Assembly: GCA_016195405.1 (NCBI GenBank)
Contig: JACPZP010000163.1
Span: forward strand, 1-48,891
Source: Planctomycetota bacterium
GTDB lineage: Bacteria > Planctomycetota > Planctomycetia > Gemmatales > Gemmataceae
Reading direction: 5' to 3'
Length of the DNA: 48,891 bases
Positions 16,165 through 23,272 of the stretch are shown here, one piece after another; position 1 is the stretch's first letter; each line of letters begins with the position of its first letter. The position numbers were made by a program, and so were the translations under genes. The notes beneath the pieces are model-generated. The model ran no database searches. It was not told the origin of the DNA and saw only the letters and a program-made list of their open reading frames with translations.

Positions 16165-19100
16165 CTACAGGGCGTCCACGAGTTCGTGCTTGTTAAGGTC
16201 GGTGATCCAATCCATCGGAGCGCCGGCCAACTGAGCGAAGAACCAGTCACGGCCTGAGCCTCCCGTCATCGTGTCCGTTTCGCCGTCTTCGAAGACGGTC
16301 GCCTGGGGGCCGGAGGCAATCAAGAAATAGCTATGGTTGGCGCGTGGGCCGTCGCCGTCGCCGCGGAGGTTGGCCACGCGGTCAGCGTAACTGCGGTGCG
16401 ACGACCACTCCGCGAGGACGGCCGATAACGCCGCGGCGTTGTCGTCAAACGCCGTGCGGCCGCCAATGAGCAAATCGCCGCCGCGACCGCCGAGTAAAGT
16501 ATCTGCGCCTTGGCCGCCGATCAGCACGTCGCGGCCTGGACCGCCGTCGAGAACGTCGTTGCCGGCGCCGCCCACGAGCACATCATTGCCGGGACCGCCA
16601 AAGAGCGCATCATCCATCTCGCCGCCGAAGAGCTGGTCGTTGCCGGCCTCGCCGTGGAACTCGGCTTTCCAGTGGCTGCCCGCGCTGGGCAGCATGCGGA
16701 CCACGTCGTTGCCTTTGCCGGCGAAGACGAACACGGTTTCGCCGTTGGTGTAGTCTTCCACGAAGGTCTGGCCGTTCATCTGAACGACGAGTTGGGCGCC
16801 TTTGGGGCCGACTTGACGGCCGATGTCGATGCGGTCGTCGCCGTTGGTGCCGTGGACGACGACGCCGTCGATGCCGCCGCCGCCGTCAAGCACATTGGTG
16901 CCGGCGCCGCCGTCGAGCACGTCGATGCCGTTGCCGCCCAGAAGGGTGTCATTGCCGTTATTTCCTCTGAGGGTATCGTTGCCGTCGTCGCCTTCGAGGA
17001 AGTCGTTACCGTCGCTGCCGACGAGCAGGTCGTTGCCGGGACCGCCCACGAGCTTGGCGTTTTTCCTAATGCCCGGGACAAGCTCGAGATCATCGTTGCC
17101 GTCCTGGCCAAAGATTTCGACATTTAGAAAGCCAGTGAAGTTGCCTTGGCTGACGCCATTGATGAAGACCGCGATGACATCGGAAAGCGCGCCGGTCTGG
17201 GTGCCGACCGGCCTGAAGATAATGGTGTCGCCGGCCGTGGAAGCGCCGATCACGAGCGGGCCGGGGACCGTGAGATTCGGATGATTGAGGATGGTCGAAA
17301 CGACGATCGTGCTCTTGACGACTGTGGTCGCTTCCGCATGGTGGATGGTCGTTGTCACGGTATAGGTGCCGTTGTTTTTGTAAGCGTGGCTGCCGCTTAC
17401 CGAGAAAACTCCGGTCGTGCTCAATTTCGTGCCGCTATAGGTGATCATCGCCGTGGTGAGGGGAGTCGAATCGCCCCAGTTGACGACCGCGGTGTAATGG
17501 ACGATCGGCGGCGGGGTGGGAATGCCGATGGGGAAGATGACGTCCGCGCCGCTAGGGTCGGTGTAGGTCGCCAGAGGCACAAGATCGGTCGAGCCGCGCA
17601 CGGACACCGCCGAGACGCTTTTTGCGATGACCGGCGGCGTGATTACATTGACCACGACCGAATGCGCGGTGGGGTCGTGCAAGTTGTCGTTGTCGGTGAC
17701 GCTGACCGGAATCGAGAAAGATGATCCGGTGCCATATACCGCGCTGGTCACGCTGAAGTTGCGAATTCCGGCGCCGACAGGAGTGAAGGTGAAGACTTCG
17801 TCGCCCCACGACATGAAAACGGACTCGGTGGAGCTGGAGCCGGGATCGAGGAACGTGCCCGCAATGGTCAGCGAGGTGCCGCGCGTGAGGCTGGTTTTGT
17901 TGGCTTGTACGCTGGTGATTTTTGGCGCCACGCCGGGGACAAAGGCGACATTCTTGAAACGAACGGCGGCGAGGAGGAAGTCCAAGGTTCCATTGGCCCC
18001 CGGCAGCCCATCGGCGTCCGGCGTGTAGTTGGGTGTGATTGGCACCGTGCCGGCCATCGCAAACGTGTTACTGCCTGTTCCGCCATCGAAATCGACTCCT
18101 CCGGCAGGCAACGGGACAAAACCTGTTCCGAAATCAACGGTCAGCGTGTCGTCGCCGCCGAGGCCTTGAACAGAGATCTTGCCGACCGCCGCAATCGGCA
18201 TCGTGGCCACCGGAGTGCTGCTGTTAACGAAAACGTCGAAGATCGGAAAATTGTTGGGGTCCAGAGCAAGGCGAATCTGATCGTTCGGCCCGGAGGAACT
18301 GGAGTCGCCGGTGATCTTCAGTACGGAATCCGCCGTCAGCAAGCTGAGCGCGTGGGGCAGCACCCATGCGCCCCGGCCCAGGGTGCCGGCCACGAGCACG
18401 TCCTCGGTCGCATTCTGCGCCCCTGAAGCGCCCATCGGCACGTAGTGGAGGTCAAATACCGGGGCGTTGGGCAGATTGGCTCCGACCTCCGTCCAGACCG
18501 CGCTCGATCCAGCTCGAGGATTGCGGCAACGAAAGACGCCGCCGTCCGCTCCGATGAGCAGGACTTCATCGCCTGGCGTGGAACTCGGGCTTGCGACCGC
18601 GATACTGTGAATGTTGCCGACGCCAAGAGCGGTGCTCGATAGGTTGCCGCTGACCCGGGTCCAAACCGCATTGACCGCGGAGATGTCTTCGGTGAGAAAG
18701 ACACTTGATCCGTCGGTCACGTAGACACGGCGCCAGTTGTCGGGATCGAGCGCGATGCCAAGGGCGAAACCCCCCGTGGGAGGGTCTTTAACTTGAAACA
18801 TCTGTTGGCCGGAGAAGCCGCGGAAAAACAAGTGATAATTCGGGTCAACGATCGTATTTCCCATTGGATCCGTGGTGAAAACACCGTTGGCGAAGCTTGC
18901 CACGACCACATCGGGTGTTGATACGCCATTGAAAGTGCCGCCGTATGCGACAGCGGCAGTGTTGTTCAAGTCACCGGAAAGTCCCAGCAGCAAGGTATTC
19001 AAGGTATTGCCGCGGTCGTTACTCTGGTAGAGACTGTGGCCGCCTAGAACAATGTGGTTGCCGTCAAAGGGATTGACCGCCAACGGGAAGTCATGCGGAA

Positions 19101-20811
19101 CGTCGCCTTGATTGCTGTCGCCATCAACCGAATCGAGATTGTCCAATTCGGCTTCCTCGTCCTGATCCAACTGATTGCCGGCTTTGTAGACCTTGAAATG
19201 CAGCCCTTCATTGAGGAGGTTGTTGTCTATGCCGTAACGAATCGACTTGCGCTGGCCGTCTTCGGTGATATAGCCGATGCCGACGTTGCCGCCGTCGCCG
19301 GCGCCCCATTTATCCCACACCGGCATGCCAAAGGACGGCCCCTGCTCTTCGGATCGAGCGTTGTCTTGCTCGCCGGCGAAAACCTTGTTGTTGAGCGCGT
19401 CGAAGCCGACGGAGTGAATCTCGGTGATGCGTAAGTTGCCGATGACGGAGGTCCAGTGATCGTGATCGACGCGCCGGTAGATGCCGCCGTCGTCGGATTC
19501 GAGGAGTTGGCCGCCAGCGTCAAAGACCATGTCGCGGCTATCCGAATGAGGACGGTCGAATGGGCCGGTGATCTGGTCCCAGTCGCCGTCCCACTCGCTG
19601 ACGGAGCTGATCGAGCCCCCTCCGAGAAACGCAGAATCTTCGTCGCCGGCAATATAAACGTCGTTGACGTCATTGGGATTCACTGTGAGCGAGAAATTGA
19701 TGCCCCCCTGGCCTGTGCCGTTATCGTCCTTGTGAATGACCTGCGGCGGGTTGGTGTCGCCGAATCCGGAATCGCCCATGACGGTCCATGACGCGCCTTG
19801 ATTGTCGGAGCGGAACACCCCGGTGAGAAGGCCGTGCGAATCGATGATCCCGGCGTAGACCACGTTTTGGCCCAGGGCAAAGCTGTTGAACGTCGCCAGC
19901 CGGATGCGCGACGCATCGGGAATGCCGGTGAGGTTGTTGCTGACGTTGGTCCAGGTCAAGCCGCCGTCCGCGGCAAGTCCGCCGCTGTTGCTCCGAAAGA
20001 CGCCCAGGCCCATGCCGCCGCCCGGAGCGGCTTGACCGACGCCGGCGTAGAAACGAGTGGGGACGCCGGGATCGGCGACGATCTCGGTGGTAGTGCCGGA
20101 CACCACCATGTGAAACGAGACGCCGCCGTCGATGCTCACGTAAATCCCGGCTCTGCCCGACTTGTTTTTCGGAAGAAAGCCCGAATCGTGGGCGGCGACC
20201 AGGATCACCTGATGGGCCGGATCGCCGCCGAGGTTCGTCGGCACCACGCTGGCCACCGTCAGGCCGGTTAGACCGCTTCCCAGCTGGGTCCACGTCACCC
20301 CTCCATCCGTGGTGCGGAGGATGCGCGGACCGTTCTGTGGACCGCCGATGACACCGTCATTGCTTGTGGGCCCCAGGCCGGCGAAGAGCGTATTGTGAGT
20401 CGAGTCCATAGGGCTGAAGGCCAGCGAGGAAATGGAAATCGACGGAAACTGGTCGGTCAATGGAACCCAAAAGGGATCGGGGGCGTAGGCGTCGAACGTC
20501 TTCCAGACGCCGCCGTTCACCGTGCCGGCATACAGGATGTTCTTGTTCGTCGGATGCGGCGCCAAGGCTTCGACGGCCCCGATGACGGGGTTGGTCAGTT
20601 GCGACCCCTGCACGTCGGCGTCGCCGTCGATGATGGGTCCCGGCCCGCGCTCTTGCCAGAAACCCACGCCGGTGAGGTCAACGGTTGGCATGCACCGGTC
20701 TTCGAGCCGTTCCAGAGAGACTTGGGCTTTCGCATTTTTACGCTTCGCTCGGCGCTGCGCCCGCCGCGACGATATTGGCATGTTCCGCTGAAAGCTTGTG
20801 AGCCAGTTCAT
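16165..20811 (-). CDS. LEPR-XLL surface protein with sialidase-like propeller and RTX repeats
   Basis: A 1548-residue protein. The start at 20811 is preceded by AGGAGAG. Residues 33-42 (LERLEDRC) are the planctomycete LEPR-XLL motif, probably an export or anchoring signal, following a basic segment. Residues of about 50-830 carry BNR/sortilin-type propeller units (RILRTTDGGVTWTQLGSGL, GVFRSDNQGASWTVMG). Next come Ig/PKD-like parts with FMSWGD and YTAVVNWGD. The region near 1290-1450 holds hemolysin-type calcium-binding repeats (GGPGNDLL, GNDVLDGG, GADTLLGG). The C-terminus DTMTGGSGRDWFFAQL resembles other planctomycete giant proteins. Ca2+-stabilised cell-surface or secreted localisation is likely; function unknown. 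It ends 146 bases from the convergent amine oxidase gene, and a conserved leader lies upstream. Confidence 0.9.
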   Translation of the reverse strand: MNWLTSFQRNMPISSRRAQRRAKRKNAKAQVSLERLEDRCMPTVDLTGVGFWQERGPGPIIDGDADVQGSQLTNPVIGAVEALAPHPTNKNILYAGTVNGGVWKTFDAYAPDPFWVPLTDQFPSISISSLAFSPMDSTHNTLFAGLGPTSNDGVIGGPQNGPRILRTTDGGVTWTQLGSGLTGLTVASVVPTNLGGDPAHQVILVAAHDSGFLPKNKSGRAGIYVSIDGGVSFHMVVSGTTTEIVADPGVPTRFYAGVGQAAPGGGMGLGVFRSNSGGLAADGGLTWTNVSNNLTGIPDASRIRLATFNSFALGQNVVYAGIIDSHGLLTGVFRSDNQGASWTVMGDSGFGDTNPPQVIHKDDNGTGQGGINFSLTVNPNDVNDVYIAGDEDSAFLGGGSISSVSEWDGDWDQITGPFDRPHSDSRDMVFDAGGQLLESDDGGIYRRVDHDHWTSVIGNLRITEIHSVGFDALNNKVFAGEQDNARSEEQGPSFGMPVWDKWGAGDGGNVGIGYITEDGQRKSIRYGIDNNLLNEGLHFKVYKAGNQLDQDEEAELDNLDSVDGDSNQGDVPHDFPLAVNPFDGNHIVLGGHSLYQSNDRGNTLNTLLLGLSGDLNNTAAVAYGGTFNGVSTPDVVVASFANGVFTTDPMGNTIVDPNYHLFFRGFSGQQMFQVKDPPTGGFALGIALDPDNWRRVYVTDGSSVFLTEDISAVNAVWTRVSGNLSSTALGVGNIHSIAVASPSSTPGDEVLLIGADGGVFRCRNPRAGSSAVWTEVGANLPNAPVFDLHYVPMGASGAQNATEDVLVAGTLGRGAWVLPHALSLLTADSVLKITGDSSSSGPNDQIRLALDPNNFPIFDVFVNSSTPVATMPIAAVGKISVQGLGGDDTLTVDFGTGFVPLPAGGVDFDGGTGSNTFAMAGTVPITPNYTPDADGLPGANGTLDFLLAAVRFKNVAFVPGVAPKITSVQANKTSLTRGTSLTIAGTFLDPGSSSTESVFMSWGDEVFTFTPVGAGIRNFSVTSAVYGTGSSFSIPVSVTDNDNLHDPTAHSVVVNVITPPVIAKSVSAVSVRGSTDLVPLATYTDPSGADVIFPIGIPTPPPIVHYTAVVNWGDSTPLTTAMITYSGTKLSTTGVFSVSGSHAYKNNGTYTVTTTIHHAEATTVVKSTIVVSTILNHPNLTVPGPLVIGASTAGDTIIFRPVGTQTGALSDVIAVFINGVSQGNFTGFLNVEIFGQDGNDDLELVPGIRKNAKLVGGPGNDLLVGSDGNDFLEGDDGNDTLRGNNGNDTLLGGNGIDVLDGGAGTNVLDGGGGIDGVVVHGTNGDDRIDIGRQVGPKGAQLVVQMNGQTFVEDYTNGETVFVFAGKGNDVVRMLPSAGSHWKAEFHGEAGNDQLFGGEMDDALFGGPGNDVLVGGAGNDVLDGGPGRDVLIGGQGADTLLGGRGGDLLIGGRTAFDDNAAALSAVLAEWSSHRSYADRVANLRGDGDGPRANHSYFLIASGPQATVFEDGETDTMTGGSGRDWFFAQLAGAPMDWITDLNKHELVDAL

Positions 20812-20867
20812 GATGTCTCTCCTATTTGGGATGGTCTGTTTGAGCGACTGGAAGTGCGCCGATCGCC

Positions 20868-20934
20868 GTTGCAAGGCAGTGCGAAAAAAAGGGCGAGGTC
20901 GCCCAGCGGAATCTTGAGTTTTTCACGAAGAGGA
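20868..20934 (-). promoter_or_regulatory. Conserved upstream element, copy 1
   Basis: The plus strand carries TTGCAAGGCAGTGCGAAAAA, a CGCCCA block and a TTTTTC block, 57 bases upstream of the LEPR-XLL start. The first block recurs with one mismatch at 23132-23151 upstream of another minus-strand gene, followed by similarly ordered blocks. It may be a promoter, an untranslated leader or a regulatory RNA. Confidence 0.45.
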
Positions 20935-20938
20935 CTTT

Positions 20939-21658
20939 TCAGATGGGAGGGGGGAATAGGTAGACTTTCAGAATTTTGGGTCCTTCGCCGCCGCCGCGAA
21001 CTGGGCTCAACGAGCCCCATGTGAATTCAGGTACGGTCCGGTTGGCGTGTACCGTGTCGATTCTCGCCTGGACGGCCTGCAGGAACATGCGCCGCTCGGT
21101 CTTTCCGTCCTGCGTCAGTCTCCTTACTTTCGCAGCGAATTTGTCACGATTAGCCGAGTAACCCCCGGGAATCGCCGACAGCACTCTGCGGACGCTGACG
21201 ATTTCGACCAACTCTTTAAGATGACTCTCGCCGCACGACGACATCAGAAAATAATCGATGCTCGTTTGGTAGCGAGGGAATTCGGAATCCATAAGGAAAG
21301 CTACCATCTCCAAGGGATCGGGTACATCATTCGGTCGCCGGCCCAACAGCCAATCGAAAGCAACTATTTGCGTCACATCACCCTTGTTTTGCGCCCGGCG
21401 AGCCGGCCCGGCTTGAGCAACTTGGCCATCGAATATTGTCGATTCGGAGGCGGGCGCTTCGCCCTGCAAGCGCGCCTTGATTGCCAACTTGGTTTGGAAC
21501 CCGAGATTTGCGTAACTCTTGCCTCGCAGATTCATCTGGCAAAGATCCGCAAATCTCGAATCTCTTTCGACCCGCGCCTGCAAGACATCGTCAGCCCTAA
21601 TGGGTGTCCCATCGATCGTTACACTGAGGCTTACGACGGGGATAATCATTGCTCCCAT
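20939..21658 (-). CDS. Unknown protein; N-terminal half resembles phage tail hub/VgrG barrel
   Basis: A 239-residue protein with a good ribosome site (GGAAGGGAAG) before the ATG at 21658. The first ~110 residues read VVSLSVTIDGTPIRADDVLQ, VERDSRFADLCQMNL, TKLAIKARLQG, STIFDGQVAQ and VTQIVAFDWLLGR. This strand order resembles the N-terminal beta-domain of phage late-control D/VgrG-type hub proteins (ligand strand, two-charge turn, F-x-G-x-V strand, A-x-D strand). The remainder is helical, without a recognisable family. There is no needle, no repeat and no other tail gene nearby, so the resemblance may be only structural. It follows the 415-residue gene by 50 bases on the same strand and may form an operon with it. 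Confidence 0.6.
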   Translation of the reverse strand: MGAMIIPVVSLSVTIDGTPIRADDVLQARVERDSRFADLCQMNLRGKSYANLGFQTKLAIKARLQGEAPASESTIFDGQVAQAGPARRAQNKGDVTQIVAFDWLLGRRPNDVPDPLEMVAFLMDSEFPRYQTSIDYFLMSSCGESHLKELVEIVSVRRVLSAIPGGYSANRDKFAAKVRRLTQDGKTERRMFLQAVQARIDTVHANRTVPEFTWGSLSPVRGGGEGPKILKVYLFPPPI

Positions 21659-21708
21659 GACGTCACTTCCCTTCCTAACCGGAAAAAGCGCTTGTTGCGG
21701 CTCATCCC

Positions 21709-22956
21709 CTAGTTCGACGCCTGGACTCTTGAGTTGATGTACGCGGGCACCTGCTCGACCGAAGGGAGTTTTCGCGGAATGGCCTTGTTTGGCCCTTTAT
21801 TCAAGAAATCCTTCACCTCGAGGGGACGATTCGTGGCCCAGTTCAATAGCATGTCGAGTGATTTCTGAACGTCCGCGCCCGCATTCTTGTTCATGTCCGG
21901 GTTGTCGGAATACTGGCGTCGCTTGGCAGGCGCTTTGCCGAACACCGCCCCCGCGGCATCAGCTAGGCCAATGCTCGTAAGGAAATCATCAGCGGGGGCG
22001 CCGAGCCACCTTAGTCTTCGGACGATCGGCTGGGGTTCCAGGGCAAACAGTCCCGTCGCTTGGCTCTTGACAAGGAAGTGGCCATGTCCTTCACCATCTT
22101 GATCAAAAAAAACGACACGAAAATCCTGCTGTAACACCCAGAGCGCCCACATCTCCCTCTCCATCGTCTGCGCCACGCTCCCAATATCAAGCTTGGCAGG
22201 ATCGTTGCCGAAATAGTGCCCTTCCCTGGCTAACCATTCCCGAATCTCGTTGACCCATTTGTGGATCAACTTCTGCCCGACCTGTTCCTGCAGGTAAAAC
22301 GGCGCCGTCTCATTCCATCGGTCCGCCTGGAAAAGCTCCTTGGCTACGTCGAAAGTGGGACTCTTGGCGTTTTGGGCCACGGACGTGATTGCTTCCCTGG
22401 TGAGCCATTTCTCACGGACCATGGCTCTGTCAAGCTTCGACTTGAACGCTGCCGGATCAATGGAGTTCACAAGGTCTGCGGTGTTTGGCGCCTGCCCGTT
22501 TGGGGCTTGCACCACGTTGTTAATGCCCTTATCGATGAAGAACGAGAAAATCGCTTTGCCGGCATCGCCGCTCACCTTCGCCCAAACTTTGTCATCGCTA
22601 ATCGTCTTGACGGCGGCGCCGTTGAGCCAGCTCGCTTTGCTTGCAAGCTTCTGGGCCACTTTCGCGTACAAACCGTATTGGATAGCGCCGGCGGCCCAAG
22701 ACAGGGCTGGGCCCGAGAAGAGTGATAGGATGAACATTCCGTATTCAAAGTTCTTGCGCCGCTCCTCCTCCTCCTGTCTGGCGACTTCCTCAAATACACC
22801 CTGAAATCGCTGCACTGCTTGCTGTTGCGCATCGGCGATGTCCGCCAGATGAAGCCTCCAAACTTCAAGCTGATACTCAAACTCGTCTCGCACATTGGTG
22901 TTCAGCATGTCGAACATGTACTGCTGAAGTTTCGATGTCAAGAGTTCATTAGCCAT
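21709..22956 (-). CDS. Unknown 415-residue protein with helical N-terminus
   Basis: AAAGGAG precedes the ATG at 22956, so the start is secure. Residues 1-70 form a long charged helical region (LQQYMFDMLNTNVRDEFEYQ; VARQEEEERRKNFEYG). A hydrophobic segment at about 72-95 (MFILSLFSGPALSWAAGAIQ) follows and could insert in a membrane. The middle is helical (LIHKWVNEIREWLAREGHYF), then comes a short strand region (FRVVFFDQDGEGHGHFLVKS), and the C-terminus is KLPSVEQVPAYINSRVQ. I recognise no family. The neighbouring gene resembles a hub domain, so a secreted effector or a structural partner is possible, but nothing in the sequence proves it. Confidence 0.7.
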   Translation of the reverse strand: MANELLTSKLQQYMFDMLNTNVRDEFEYQLEVWRLHLADIADAQQQAVQRFQGVFEEVARQEEEERRKNFEYGMFILSLFSGPALSWAAGAIQYGLYAKVAQKLASKASWLNGAAVKTISDDKVWAKVSGDAGKAIFSFFIDKGINNVVQAPNGQAPNTADLVNSIDPAAFKSKLDRAMVREKWLTREAITSVAQNAKSPTFDVAKELFQADRWNETAPFYLQEQVGQKLIHKWVNEIREWLAREGHYFGNDPAKLDIGSVAQTMEREMWALWVLQQDFRVVFFDQDGEGHGHFLVKSQATGLFALEPQPIVRRLRWLGAPADDFLTSIGLADAAGAVFGKAPAKRRQYSDNPDMNKNAGADVQKSLDMLLNWATNRPLEVKDFLNKGPNKAIPRKLPSVEQVPAYINSRVQASN

Positions 22957-23024
22957 GGGACGCTCCTTTACTTGAATTCGCTAGCTCAATGGTTATCGCC
23001 AACGCGGAAAATCGGCGGGTGGCG

Positions 23025-23108
23025 GTGGCCGGGGATGAGGCTTTGCGAAGCCCCAGCTTCCTCGCGCGGCCTTGCGTTCCGGGGCTTCGAAGACTCAGCC
23101 CCGGCCAC
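23025..23108. repeat. Dispersed palindromic element, copy 1 (inverted orientation)
   Basis: Imperfect arms 23025-23054 and 23081-23108 begin GTGGCCGGGG and pair through GAAGCCCC. The reverse complement of the whole 84-bp element closely matches the element at 29182-29255: both start GTGGCCGGGGCTGA and both end in an arm with TTTGCAAAGCC-like sequence. It occupies the gap upstream of the 415-residue gene. Confidence 0.8.
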
Positions 23109-23130
23109 ACAGCACACACCGCGACATGCC

Positions 23131-23195
23131 ATTGCAAGACAGTGCGAAAAACGAGGAAGCTTCGCCCAATGAGAAGTGAGATTTTTCTTGGTGAA
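23131..23195 (-). promoter_or_regulatory. Conserved upstream element, copy 2
   Basis: Contains TTGCAAGACAGTGCGAAAAA on the plus strand, then TTCGCCCA and ATTTTTC, in the same order and orientation as at 20868-20934. It lies about 175 bases upstream of the 22956 start, with the palindrome 23025-23108 in between. Confidence 0.45.
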
Positions 23196-23231
23196 AACCC
23201 GAATTCTGACGAATTCAGCTACGGGTTGTAG

Positions 23232-23251
23232 CCGAAGTCGTCAGACTTCGG
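23232..23251. terminator. Hairpin downstream of the kinase gene
   Basis: CCGAAGTC, loop GTCA, GACTTCGG: a perfect 8-bp stem about 20 bases after the kinase stop (minus strand). A TGTAGCC stretch flanks it. No T-run is seen, so termination is inferred from position. Confidence 0.5.
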
Positions 23252-23272
23252 AGATCGGCCGAGGTGCAAGTG

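Noticed and set aside
20939..22956. A type VI secretion or extracellular contractile injection locus
   Set aside because: Only a vague hub-like resemblance in one gene; no sheath, tube, spike, baseplate or ClpV/AAA gene within the window.
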